A DNA stretch of 34,846 bases from Microcaldota archaeon (lineage in GTDB: Archaea; Micrarchaeota; Micrarchaeia; Anstonellales; Anstonellaceae): positions 1-34,846 of the forward strand of contig JAKAJC010000015.1 of assembly GCA_021814005.1 (NCBI GenBank), in the 5' to 3' direction. The notes beneath the pieces were generated by a model. It made no database searches and was not told the DNA's origin. It worked only from the letters and a program-made list of their open reading frames with translations. Below are positions 17,027 to 26,326 of this stretch, in pieces. Both the position numbers and the translations under genes were made by a program. Every line of letters begins with the position of its first letter. Position 1 is the stretch's first letter.

Positions 17027-17917
17027 CTACGTGCCGCACAGCATTCTCAGCAAATCACGCAGGCCCGGCGCAAATCCGATTATCGCAACAACCAGCAAAG
17101 CCAGACTGCGCGCCCGCTCATCCATTTCCTCATGCCGCAATGCCCACACCGCAACGGCGGCAAATCCTATTTTGAGCAAAAAGAACAGCCCGAAGCCCAG
17201 CGGCGTGGCCTGCCCTATCGCGTTTGACAAAACATGCTGCTCGAAGTAGCCGGTGCCCATGGCGGGCCCGAACAGATTGATTGCCGTCCACGTGGCCGCG
17301 CCGTCAAGCGCCTGCCCCATAACCGGCAGCGCGTCCATCTTGCGCCATTTCGCGCCGTAGTGGAGCGCCGCTCCTATTCCAAGGCACAACGCAACCGGAA
17401 TAAGCGCATAATCCCAATGTTTGGCCATAGGCAAGAGGAGCAGCAAGCACAGCGCCGCGCCCGCTCCGCCAGCATAAGCCGCAAAATACGGCCTTCCCAT
17501 GGCGCGCCCAAGCGCCCATGTTGTCAAAAACAGGAATGCAATCACAATGTAAATGCCCGGAGTCACGGTGAGCCAGCCGTAATCAAGAATATGTGAGCGA
17601 AGAATGAGCGGATAAGCAAAAGATGCAATCGGCGCGAATAAACCTGAGGTTCCACCACCTAGGGTTTTTTGCATTGTGCCGGCGTCAATAGAATCAGTAA
17701 CCACCCTCACGGACGAGCCGAGCATCACAAACGCCAGCGCGCAAATCCAGAACGAGCGATCAATCTGCACTTTATGCTTCTCGAATTGGCGCCAAATCAG
17801 ATAAAGCGCCGCAAGCGCGATGGCCGCATAGGCCAGCGTGTTGACCATATTGTAGCCTGTTCTTTCCCAGAGCGGGGCCACAAAATTGGTCTGGATAAAG
17901 CCAAAGAAATCCATCAC
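17027..17917 (-). CDS. DUF63 family polytopic membrane protein
   Basis: MDFFGFIQTNFVAPLWERTGYNMVNTLAYA... with multiple TM helices and LGSSVRVVTDSIDAG, typical of archaeal DUF63. Confidence 0.75.
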   Translation of the reverse strand: MMDFFGFIQTNFVAPLWERTGYNMVNTLAYAAIALAALYLIWRQFEKHKVQIDRSFWICALAFVMLGSSVRVVTDSIDAGTMQKTLGGGTSGLFAPIASFAYPLILRSHILDYGWLTVTPGIYIVIAFLFLTTWALGRAMGRPYFAAYAGGAGAALCLLLLLPMAKHWDYALIPVALCLGIGAALHYGAKWRKMDALPVMGQALDGAATWTAINLFGPAMGTGYFEQHVLSNAIGQATPLGFGLFFLLKIGFAAVAVWALRHEEMDERARSLALLVVAIIGFAPGLRDLLRMLCGT

Positions 17918-17966
17918 ACTTCTTCCCCGTCGCTATCTATAAAAACCTCCTATCCGTGGTTGGCGC

Positions 17967-20495
17967 ATGGGCTGCCGTCCAAGTTATCAGGGCAACCGCC
18001 TCGTCATGGATTGCCTTACCTGCGGTCTCGGGCTCACTTCGGCCGCCTGCCTCAACTCGCACTTGCGCACAATCTCCACGCTCGACAAGCCGTGGAAGAC
18101 CATGCGCTATGAGGAGGAAATGATAATCGACTTGGACGAGGAAAAATCAGCCATCTTCTACGAATACATTTCCATCATCCGCCAAATCGAGCAGCTCATG
18201 CTCGACACCAAGATATACGGCCATGTGCAGGACGAGCAGTACATAAACCGCCAGAAGCTGCTGCGCGAATTCTACGAGTCAATGTTCCAAAATCCGCTTG
18301 TGGCGGCGCAGGTTCTGCAGGATTACAACGAGCCGTCGCCTGAGCGCAGCACGTTTTTGGAGGGCTGGCGCACATTCAAGGGCTGGGTGAACGGCATACT
18401 GGCCGCATACACCAAGAGCCGTCTCTATGCTCTTTCATCAAAAGACGAAGACCTGCGCCAGACGTTCATCAACATCCTCGGCCTGCGCAGCATGCCCTAC
18501 TCGCAAACATTCCTCAAGACAGTGCCTGCCGGAGCCAAGCTGATTGACGGTGGCCAATACACTGTCGGCAACGACATGGCTGTGAAGATTTACGAGGTGC
18601 CGGGTGCAGAGGCGCTTTTGTATGTGCAGGAAAATCCCATAATCGAAAACCTGCCAAAAGAGCTGACAACGCTTCTGCAGGACGCCATAGCGGACGAGCT
18701 CAAGAGCCTCAAAGAAACGGTTGATTTCTCCACAATATTTGACAACAAGATGCGCACCTTCCGCCAGCACTTCATTGACCAGGCGCAAATCAAAAACATA
18801 CAAATCACCTCGGCGCAGGCGCTTGCCATGGGCCGCGAGGCAGCAGCATGGACGGTCGGCCTTGGCGCGCCTTTGGAAAACCTCGCCCTTGACCGCGAAT
18901 TTATCACCGATATTTACATCGACGCGCCCAACGCCCCCATTTACATTGAGCACCAGAAATTCGGCCTCTGCCACACGCTCTGGCAGTATTCGACAGACAT
19001 GCTGGAGCGCGCGTTCCGCAACATCACAAGCACAATCGGCGGCGGGCGCAAATTCGACAAAGACAATCCTGTTGTTGACGTTGTGCTCACCCGCCTTGCA
19101 ATGCGCTGCCATCTCCAGCGCCCGCCCGCCACCTTCGGTGAGCTGCAGGCAGCCCTGCGCATAATGAAAGAGCAGCCCTTCACTTATGCCGAATATCTCA
19201 AATACCGCTCATTCACCCCCTTCTTTGCCGGCTATGATGACGTCATGGTGGGCTTGGGCTGCTCCGAGGCCGTGCTGGGCCTCAAAGGAGTGGGCAAAAC
19301 CGCATTCACCGCAGCAAAAATTTCTGCCATCGGCCTCAAGCGCCGCATTCTTCCCATTCAGGACATTGAGGAAATTCCGACCCGCGCATACCGCAAGCGG
19401 GGCTTCCATATCGGCGCAGTGCGCGTCGCCTCTTCAGACCGCGAAGAGTCGCAGCAGGCAGCAGGCTCCGAGCTTGACCTTGTTTCCATGACAAATGCGT
19501 CTTTGCGCATGGGCGACTCGTGTGTTATCATCAACGAAATCCGCTCGCGCACCGCAATTCAGGGTGTTATCAACATGCTCAACACCCAGCCGGGCATCTT
19601 CCTCTTGTACAACCTGCATGCCCAGTCTCTCAAAGACATTCAGGACCGCTTGGAACTGGTGTTCGGCATGCCGGCCGCCTCGATGTATTCCACCGACCGC
19701 TACTCGTTCCTCAAAAAAGTGCGCTTCGGCCGCAAGAGCCGCGTCTACCGCATGCTTGGCTTCCAGTATGAAACAGACATCGAGAAGCACCAGTATGTGC
19801 AAACATTTGACCTCAAGCGCGGCAACGACATCGACCACACCGGCCTTGCCTGTTTGTTCTGTGATTTGCCCGAGGCCAGCTCGCAAGACCTCTACAACGT
19901 CGATTTGGGCACCATCTCCAAAAAGCTGAAACTCAAATTCACCCCGCCCGCGCTGCAGCGGCGCGCTGACGAGACCGGCCTGCCTGTGAAAGACTATGTC
20001 ATGGAGGCATTCTACAAGGGCAAGCTCTACGACCTGATGTATCATGCATCTGTTGAGCATGACGAGCCCGACTTTGTCGAGCTTGACTTCGTGCTCAAAT
20101 GCTTGCAGGTGGCAAACAGAATTCTCAAAGAGCATTCGGGGCAGGAGCCAGACTGGGGCGCATATGACAAGCTGATGGTCGGAGAATTCAACAAGATTCT
20201 TGCGGCAGAATTAAGCGAGCGCGAAGCAACTGCCGCGTCGACGGGACAGGCAAAGAAGGAAAAGAAAGCAGTGCCAACCGCTCCAAGTTCAACACCCAAA
20301 CCACCAGCGCCCGCCCCGGCCGCAAAACCAAATGCGCCAAAGCAAGCAAGCCCCGCAATGCCTCCGCGCTCGCCTCCATCCGCCCGCCGCCCAAAACCAA
20401 AAGCAGTCGAGCCCGATGAAGTGCTGGGGGTAGAAGAAGAGCGGCCGGCAGAAACAACGCCAAGCGAAGAGCAGGCCGGCGAAGAACAGGGCTAA
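17967..20495 (+). CDS. Divergent type II/IV secretion (PilB/TadA/FlaI-like) ATPase with Cys-rich N-terminus and Pro-rich C-terminal tail
   Basis: Walker A VLGLKGVGKTAF, IQDIEEIPTRAYRK, Walker B-like SCVIINEIRSRTAIQGVINMLNTQPGIFLLYNLHAQSLKDIQDRL; TATA-like TATAAAAA about 25 nt upstream. Confidence 0.75.
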   Translation: MGCRPSYQGNRLVMDCLTCGLGLTSAACLNSHLRTISTLDKPWKTMRYEEEMIIDLDEEKSAIFYEYISIIRQIEQLMLDTKIYGHVQDEQYINRQKLLREFYESMFQNPLVAAQVLQDYNEPSPERSTFLEGWRTFKGWVNGILAAYTKSRLYALSSKDEDLRQTFINILGLRSMPYSQTFLKTVPAGAKLIDGGQYTVGNDMAVKIYEVPGAEALLYVQENPIIENLPKELTTLLQDAIADELKSLKETVDFSTIFDNKMRTFRQHFIDQAQIKNIQITSAQALAMGREAAAWTVGLGAPLENLALDREFITDIYIDAPNAPIYIEHQKFGLCHTLWQYSTDMLERAFRNITSTIGGGRKFDKDNPVVDVVLTRLAMRCHLQRPPATFGELQAALRIMKEQPFTYAEYLKYRSFTPFFAGYDDVMVGLGCSEAVLGLKGVGKTAFTAAKISAIGLKRRILPIQDIEEIPTRAYRKRGFHIGAVRVASSDREESQQAAGSELDLVSMTNASLRMGDSCVIINEIRSRTAIQGVINMLNTQPGIFLLYNLHAQSLKDIQDRLELVFGMPAASMYSTDRYSFLKKVRFGRKSRVYRMLGFQYETDIEKHQYVQTFDLKRGNDIDHTGLACLFCDLPEASSQDLYNVDLGTISKKLKLKFTPPALQRRADETGLPVKDYVMEAFYKGKLYDLMYHASVEHDEPDFVELDFVLKCLQVANRILKEHSGQEPDWGAYDKLMVGEFNKILAAELSEREATAASTGQAKKEKKAVPTAPSSTPKPPAPAPAAKPNAPKQASPAMPPRSPPSARRPKPKAVEPDEVLGVEEERPAETTPSEEQAGEEQG

Positions 20496-20546
20496 GCCCC
20501 CATCCAACCCATAACCCTCTTATTCTCCCTCTTTCCTATCATCCTC

Positions 20547-21626
20547 ATGGGCAGCGCCGACAAACTCAAGGAACTAGAAGAAGAACTGGCCCGCACACAG
20601 AAAAACAAGGCCACCGAGTTCCACATCGGCATTCTCAAGTCCAAAATAGCGCACTTGAAGAAAGCCATTGCAGCGCCGAAAAAATCGGGCGTGTCTACTG
20701 CAAGCTTTGACGTGAAAAAATCCGGTGATGCCACTGTCGTCTTCATCGGGCTGCCCTCAACCGGCAAATCCACCATGCTCAATGCCCTCACGGGCGCCAA
20801 ATCCAAAACAGCAGCATATGCATTCACCACATTGACTGTGGTGCCGGGCGCTCTTGATTACCGCGGCGCGAAAATCCAGCTTCTCGACTTGCCCGGCATC
20901 ATTGCGGGCGCAAAAGAGGGCAGCGGGCGCGGGCGCGAAGTGCTGGCGGTTGCCCGCAACGCCGACCTCGTGCTGCTTCTGGTCGATGTTTTCGACCCGT
21001 ACTACCGCCCGAAACTGGTTGAGGAGCTTGAAGGCATCGGCCTGCGCATTGACAAATCCCCTCCAAACGTGCTCATTCACCCAAAACTGCGTGGAGGCAT
21101 CAATATCCATTCCACTGTTCCGATTACCCATCTCAACGACCGCATGGTTATCGGCATTTTGCACGAGCACGGCATCCACAATGCGGAAGTGATGCTGCGC
21201 CAAGACTGCACCGTGGATGAATTCATCGATGTGCTGGTGGGCACGCGCAAATACCCTGTGTCAATTACGGTGCTCAACAAAATCGATTTGGTGCAGCCGG
21301 CTTTTCTCAAGGCAATCCCATACAAGTTCGTGCCTATAGCCGCCGAAAAAGGGCTGGGCATAGAGGATTTGAAGGCCGCCATATGGGACAAATTGAAAAT
21401 GATACGCATCTACACCAAGCGCCGCTCGGAAGAGGCGGATTCGGTGCCCATGATGATGCGCTACGGCTCCACTGTGGGCGACGCCTGCGAGCGTCTGCAC
21501 CGCGATTTGAAAAAACTCTTCCGCTACGCGCAGGTCTGGGGCCCCTCGGCCAAATTCCCCGGGCAGAAAGTCGGGCTTGAGCATGTGTTGCAGGACGGGG
21601 ACGTGCTTTGCGTGTACAAGAGATGA
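20547..21626 (+). CDS. DRG/Rbg-family GTPase with TGS domain
   Basis: LKELEEELARTQKNKATEFHIGILKSKIAHLKK, VVFIGLPSTGKSTMLNALTG, LLDLPGIIAGAKEGSGRGREVLAVARNADL, C-terminal AQVWGPSAKFPGQKVGLEHVLQDGDVL. Confidence 0.92.
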   Translation: MGSADKLKELEEELARTQKNKATEFHIGILKSKIAHLKKAIAAPKKSGVSTASFDVKKSGDATVVFIGLPSTGKSTMLNALTGAKSKTAAYAFTTLTVVPGALDYRGAKIQLLDLPGIIAGAKEGSGRGREVLAVARNADLVLLLVDVFDPYYRPKLVEELEGIGLRIDKSPPNVLIHPKLRGGINIHSTVPITHLNDRMVIGILHEHGIHNAEVMLRQDCTVDEFIDVLVGTRKYPVSITVLNKIDLVQPAFLKAIPYKFVPIAAEKGLGIEDLKAAIWDKLKMIRIYTKRRSEEADSVPMMMRYGSTVGDACERLHRDLKKLFRYAQVWGPSAKFPGQKVGLEHVLQDGDVLCVYKR

Positions 21627-21635
21627 GCTCTTTTT

Positions 21636-21670
21636 GTTATATCTGCAACATTTAGTATTTAATTAAAGCC
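21636..21670 (+). promoter_or_regulatory. Promoter/upstream element copy A (HCS promoter)
   Basis: GTTATATCTGCAACATTTAGTATTTAATTAAAGCC; ungapped 27/35 identity to 28580-28614. Confidence 0.65.
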
Positions 21671-21685
21671 CGCCCATCTTCTCTC

Positions 21686-22768
21686 ATGAATCAAATTCTG
21701 GTACTAGATTCCACACTGCGCGAGGGCGCGCAGGCCCCGAAAGTGCGCTTCAGCCACGAGCAGGCGCTCCAGCTTGCGGGCGGGCTCAACCATTTGGGCG
21801 TGGACTTCATCGAATACTCCCCCATTGTCAGCGAGAGAAGCGCCAAGACTGCGAAAGATTTGCTTAATGCCGGCTACAAATCCAACGTCATATTGCACGG
21901 CCGCGCCCTCCAGTCAGACATCGACCTTCTGCTCAAGCTCGACCCGCAATGGATTGCCATCTACCTCTCAACTTCACAGGTGCATCTGGAGCACAAGCTG
22001 CATATGAGCCAGGAAGACGCTCTCGGCCTGGCGCAGAAGTCAATCGAATATGCCAAAGCGCACGGGGTGAAACTGCGTTTCACATGCGAAGACGCGTCAA
22101 GAACCGGCGCCGGCGACCTGCTGCAATTTGCGCGCGCCGCATCAGATGCCGGTGCAGACCGCATTTCAATCACAGACACGGTCGGCGTCATGACGCCCTC
22201 GCGCATGTTTACTCTCGTGAGCAATGTCCGAGAAGCTCTCCCCTCAATCGGTCTTGATTTGCACTGCCACAATGATTTGGGGCTTGCATTGGCCAACTGT
22301 CTGGCCGGCATAGAAGCCGGTGCAGATTGTATCCACACTTCAGTCAACGGGGCGGGCGAGAGGGCGGGCATTCCGAAGCTTGCCGAAGTGGTGATGGCCC
22401 TGCAGGTGCTCTACGAGCAGAGGCAGGAAATGAAGGCCGACGAGCTGCCAAAACTCTCCCGCCTCTTCTCCCAAATCACCGGCCTTGCATCCGACCCGTT
22501 CAGCCCGGTGGTTGGCGAAAACGTTTTCCGCCACAAGGGAGGCACCCATCTTGGCGCGGTGCTCAAGACCGACGGCCATGCCTACGAGGCTTTCTCCCCC
22601 AATGCGCTCGGCCTCCACCGCCGCGTGGTGGTGGGCGAATACTCGGGCAAAAATGTGGTGCGCTATCTGTCAGAATCTCTGGGCCTGCAGCTGACTGATG
22701 AACAGGTTCAAAAAGCTCTCATTCGCCTCAAGGAAAAGGAGGGGGATAGATTTGAATTTGAAGTGTAA
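21686..22768 (+). CDS. hcs: Homocitrate synthase family (DRE-TIM) enzyme
   Basis: LDSTLREGAQAPKVRFS, LDLHCHNDLGLALANCLAGIEAGADCIHTSVNGAGERAGIPKLAEVVMAL, RHKGGTHLGAVL; heads lysine cluster. Confidence 0.85.
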   Translation: MNQILVLDSTLREGAQAPKVRFSHEQALQLAGGLNHLGVDFIEYSPIVSERSAKTAKDLLNAGYKSNVILHGRALQSDIDLLLKLDPQWIAIYLSTSQVHLEHKLHMSQEDALGLAQKSIEYAKAHGVKLRFTCEDASRTGAGDLLQFARAASDAGADRISITDTVGVMTPSRMFTLVSNVREALPSIGLDLHCHNDLGLALANCLAGIEAGADCIHTSVNGAGERAGIPKLAEVVMALQVLYEQRQEMKADELPKLSRLFSQITGLASDPFSPVVGENVFRHKGGTHLGAVLKTDGHAYEAFSPNALGLHRRVVVGEYSGKNVVRYLSESLGLQLTDEQVQKALIRLKEKEGDRFEFEV

Positions 22769-22793
22769 GCTGTAATTCATGTGAGGTGTAGTT

Positions 22794-23048
22794 ATGGAAA
22801 ATACGGTCAGTGTGTTTATCGGCGCGGTCACGGATGAGAAAGTCAAGACCGCCCACATTTCCGAAGGCCTGCTCAAAATCAACGGAGTTGCCAGCATCTG
22901 GGAGCTTACTGGCTCTCTGGATTTGCTCATCCTTGTCCGCTCGCCGTCGATTCAGTCAATCAATGATGTGGTGGAAGCCGTGCGCGCGTCGCCCGGCATT
23001 TTGCAAACCACTTCATATCTTGTGCTGGACACCCATCATCGCGCATAG
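22794..23048 (+). CDS. Stand-alone Lrp/AsnC ligand-binding (RAM) domain, no HTH
   Basis: MENTVSVFIGAVTDEKVKTAHISEGLLKINGVASIWELTGSLDLLILVRSPSIQSINDVVEAVRASPGILQTTSYLVLD; GAGGTG SD. Confidence 0.85.
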   Translation: MENTVSVFIGAVTDEKVKTAHISEGLLKINGVASIWELTGSLDLLILVRSPSIQSINDVVEAVRASPGILQTTSYLVLDTHHRA

Positions 23049-23058
23049 GTGAAACAAA

Positions 23059-24327
23059 ATGCCATCCAACTCTTCCAACCCGCAGACGCTGGCGCAAAAG
23101 ATTCTTTCTGCCCACGCGTCCCGCCCCCTCTCTATCGGAGATTTGGCTGTCATCAACGTGGACTACATTCTGGCGCACGATACCACATGCGCATGGGCAA
23201 TCGAGCCCTTCCATCAAATCGCCAAGAAAGTGTTTGACCCAAAAAAGATTTTCATTTTCTTTGACCACGCCTACCCCGCCCCCAGCGTGCAGGCCGCGGG
23301 CCTGCACTCGCTCATCCGAAATTTTGCAAACGAGCAGGGGCTCAACATCATCACAGACGGCGTCTGCCATCAGGTGATGACCGAGCGCTTCACAGAGCCG
23401 AACAAGGTGCTGCTCGGAGCCGACAGCCACACGCCGACCGGAGGCGGCATCGGCGCCATGTGCATGGGCTTCGGCTCCACCGATGCTGCCGTTGCCATGG
23501 CCACAGGCAAAGTGTGGGCGCGCGTGCCTGAAACCATTCAAATCAGGCTCGAAAACAAGCTCGGCCTTGGCGTCTATCCAAAGGATGTCATTCTTTCCAT
23601 TGCCAAGGACCTCTCGGCCGAAGGGGCAAATTACAAGGTGGTGGAATTCGCAGGCAGCGCCATCGACCAGTTTGATGTTCCTTCCCGCATGACATTGTGC
23701 AACATGTGCGCAGAAATCGGAGCCAAGACAGGAATAGTGCCTGCCGACAAAAGAACAGAAGAATATCTGCGCCGCCAGAACCGCTACCGCCCGTTCGAGC
23801 AGCTGCGCTCTGATTCCGGCGCCCAGTTTGCCGATGTTTTCACATATGACATTTCCAAAGTGGAGCCCACTCTTGCCTGCCCGCCCGACATCGACCGTGA
23901 TGTTCCTGTCTCGCAGGTGGAGGGCACGCCAATCACACAAGTTTTCCTTGGCTCATGCACCAACTGCCGCATTGAAGACATGGAAGTTGCCCACCGCATT
24001 CTCAAGGGCCACAAAATTTCGCCCGGCCTCAAGTTCATTGTCACGCCCGCCTCCCGCCAGGTCTATGAGCAGGCGCTTGAGCGCGGCTATCTGGCCGAAT
24101 TCTCACGTTTGGGCGCAATCATCGCCCCGCCCGGCTGCGGCGCGTGTTTGGGCCGCCACATGGGCGTGCTTGATGACAATGATGTGTGCGTAAGCACATC
24201 CAACCGCAATTTCACGGGCCGCATGGGTTCGCCCAAGGCCAAAATCTATCTGGCTTCTCCAGCAACCGCGGCCGCGTCAGCCATAGAGGGCAAGATTGCA
24301 GACCCGCGCAAGTATTTGCGAAACTAG
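23059..24327 (+). CDS. lysT: Homoaconitase/3-isopropylmalate dehydratase-type large subunit
   Basis: LGADSHTPTGGGIGAMCMGFGSTDAAVAMATG, FLGSCTNCRIEDMEVAHRIL, PPGCGACLGRHMGVL, SNRNFTGRMGSPKAKIYLASPATAAASAIEG. Confidence 0.9.
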   Translation: MPSNSSNPQTLAQKILSAHASRPLSIGDLAVINVDYILAHDTTCAWAIEPFHQIAKKVFDPKKIFIFFDHAYPAPSVQAAGLHSLIRNFANEQGLNIITDGVCHQVMTERFTEPNKVLLGADSHTPTGGGIGAMCMGFGSTDAAVAMATGKVWARVPETIQIRLENKLGLGVYPKDVILSIAKDLSAEGANYKVVEFAGSAIDQFDVPSRMTLCNMCAEIGAKTGIVPADKRTEEYLRRQNRYRPFEQLRSDSGAQFADVFTYDISKVEPTLACPPDIDRDVPVSQVEGTPITQVFLGSCTNCRIEDMEVAHRILKGHKISPGLKFIVTPASRQVYEQALERGYLAEFSRLGAIIAPPGCGACLGRHMGVLDDNDVCVSTSNRNFTGRMGSPKAKIYLASPATAAASAIEGKIADPRKYLRN

Positions 24328-24339
24328 AAGGTGTTGCTC

Positions 24340-24954
24340 ATGGCAAAGACAACAAAAAAGAAAACAAAAACTTCAACCGCTTCGCGCCGCTCCCGCTCCA
24401 GCCATGCCTCCGCAGCCCGCTCCAGCCCTGCCTCTGCACGGGTGTCTCATCCTCACCACTCGCGTGTGTGGAAGTTCGGAGATGCCATCAACACCGACCT
24501 CATCACACCGGGCCGCTACAACATGACCATTGACCGCTCCGAGCTGGGGCGCATTGCATTTATTGAGCACAGGCCTGAATATGCAAAGAATGTCAAGCCG
24601 GGCGACCTGATGGTTGCGGGCAGAAATTTCGGCTGCGGCTCCTCGCGCGAGACTGCGGTGCATGCTCTCAAGGCCAACGGCATCTCGGCAGTGGTGGCCA
24701 AATCCTATGCGCGCATTTTCTACCGCAACGGAATCAACAACGGATTGCTCCTACTCATCGCGCCTGCCGAATTCATTGACTCCATCGAGGAGTCTGACCG
24801 CATCGAGCTCACTGACACGCAAATCATCAACCACACCAAGCACGCCTCCGCCCCGGTTTCCATTCCGCCGCTCATGAAGCGCCTGCGCGATGCGGGCGGC
24901 ATACTCCATTTCCTAAAGACGCACAGGATTGAAGAGCTGGAAGCCACGCATTAG
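24340..24954 (+). CDS. lysU: Homoaconitase/LeuD-type small subunit with basic N-terminal extension
   Basis: [62 protein letters not shown]. First ~38 residues are K/S/R/A-rich. Confidence 0.88.
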   Translation: MAKTTKKKTKTSTASRRSRSSHASAARSSPASARVSHPHHSRVWKFGDAINTDLITPGRYNMTIDRSELGRIAFIEHRPEYAKNVKPGDLMVAGRNFGCGSSRETAVHALKANGISAVVAKSYARIFYRNGINNGLLLLIAPAEFIDSIEESDRIELTDTQIINHTKHASAPVSIPPLMKRLRDAGGILHFLKTHRIEELEATH

Positions 24955-24963
24955 GTGTTTGTC

Positions 24964-26007
24964 ATGGCCAAAAAAACCAAGAGCATTCTCTACATAAACG
25001 GCGACGGCGTTGGGCCGGAGCTGATGGCCCATGCGCGCGCAGTAGTGGATGAGCTCGTTTCGGTTGAGTGGGTGGAAGGTGAAGCCGGTTACACCACCTT
25101 CCAAAAGAGCGGCACTCCCCTGCCTCAGGCCACAATAGATTCTGCCCGCGCCTGTGACGCGGTTCTTTTCTGCGCAGTCACCTCGCCGCCGAACATTCCA
25201 AATTACAAAAGCGCCATCATCGGCCTGCGGCAGGCGCTCGACCTCTATGCAAACCTGCGCCCTTTCGACTCGCTGCCCAATGTTCCAGGGCCGGCATGGG
25301 CCTCGGGCGGCATCCAGCCGCCGCCTTCCGCCTCCCCGCTTCATTTTGCCATTGTGCGCGAAAACAGCGAAGGCCTCTATTCAGGAATAGAGGAATCGGA
25401 CGGGGAGCGGGCAACCGCAACGCGTGTTATAACAAAAAAAGCCAGCGCGCGCATTGTGAAATTCGGATTCGAATACGCCCGTTCGCGTCATTTCTCAAAG
25501 GTCACGCTTGTGCACAAGGCCAATGTGCTGCGCCAGACCGACGGCCTTTTCCTCAACACCGGCCGCGAGGTGGCAGCGGCATATGCGCCGGCAATTTCCT
25601 GCGATGATGCCATCGTTGATTCCGTAGCCATGCGCCTTGTGAAGAGCCCCGCAGACTTTCAGGTCATAGTCACCACCAATTTGTTTGGCGACATTTTGTC
25701 TGACGAGGCAAGCGCGCTCATAGGCGGGCTTGGAGTCGCCCCGTCAGCCAACATCGGCGAAAAATACGCCCTGTTCGAGCCTGTGCACGGCTCGGCTCCG
25801 AAATATGCAGGGCAGGACGTGGTAAATCCGACCGGCATGCTGCGCTCGGCCGCCATGATGCTGGAGCACATCGGCCACAAGAAAGAGGCCAACCGCCTCG
25901 AGTCGGCCATTGAGCGCACTTATGGCCAGCGCATTGTCACAAAAGACGTGGGCGGCAGCGCGAAAACAAGCGAAATGGTCGCCGCAATCCGCAACAATCT
26001 TTCCTGA
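24964..26007 (+). CDS. Homoisocitrate/isopropylmalate/isocitrate dehydrogenase family; HICDH by context
   Basis: INGDGVGPELM, VRENSEGLYSGIE, VTTNLFGDILSDEASALIGGLGVAPSANIG, FEPVHGSAPKYAGQDVVNPTGM. Confidence 0.85.
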   Translation: MAKKTKSILYINGDGVGPELMAHARAVVDELVSVEWVEGEAGYTTFQKSGTPLPQATIDSARACDAVLFCAVTSPPNIPNYKSAIIGLRQALDLYANLRPFDSLPNVPGPAWASGGIQPPPSASPLHFAIVRENSEGLYSGIEESDGERATATRVITKKASARIVKFGFEYARSRHFSKVTLVHKANVLRQTDGLFLNTGREVAAAYAPAISCDDAIVDSVAMRLVKSPADFQVIVTTNLFGDILSDEASALIGGLGVAPSANIGEKYALFEPVHGSAPKYAGQDVVNPTGMLRSAAMMLEHIGHKKEANRLESAIERTYGQRIVTKDVGGSAKTSEMVAAIRNNLS

Positions 26008-26100
26008 CACTCTTTTTTCTATTTTTGTTTTTTATAAAACACTTATTTAATAACGCCGCCACGCCGCATCCAATTTACAACCTCGTAGAGGTGTTGCTTT

Positions 26101-26277
26101 ATGGATGCGACCAAAATTGAATGTCCCGATTGCGGCGGCCACAAGGAGCTGGCGCCCCAGACCGAAATAGGCCAGTTGCTCAACTGCGCAGACTGCGGCG
26201 CTCGCCTTGAAGTGCTCTCGCTCTCCCCGCTCAACATCGGCCACGCGCCCCAAATCGAGGAGGACTTCGGCGAGTAG
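26101..26277 (+). CDS. lysW: LysW-type amino-group carrier protein 1 (58 aa)
   Basis: MDATKIECPDCGGHKELAPQTEIGQLLNCADCGARLEVLSLSPLNIGHAPQIEEDFGE; two CxxC and C-terminal EEDFGE. Not in supplied ORF track. Confidence 0.92.
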   Translation: MDATKIECPDCGGHKELAPQTEIGQLLNCADCGARLEVLSLSPLNIGHAPQIEEDFGE

Positions 26278-26326
26278 GCAATAGACAAAAGGCCGGGTTC
26301 GCCCGCTTGTCTTTTCCGGTGTTTCT

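Noticed and set aside
19434-20135. 233-aa minus-strand ORF inside the secretion ATPase
   Set aside because: Antisense shadow; the forward frame carries Walker motifs.
22960-23940. Long minus-strand ORF (326 aa) across lysT
   Set aside because: Antisense to a clear aconitase-family gene; composition is a shadow of a GC-biased frame, no recognisable domain.
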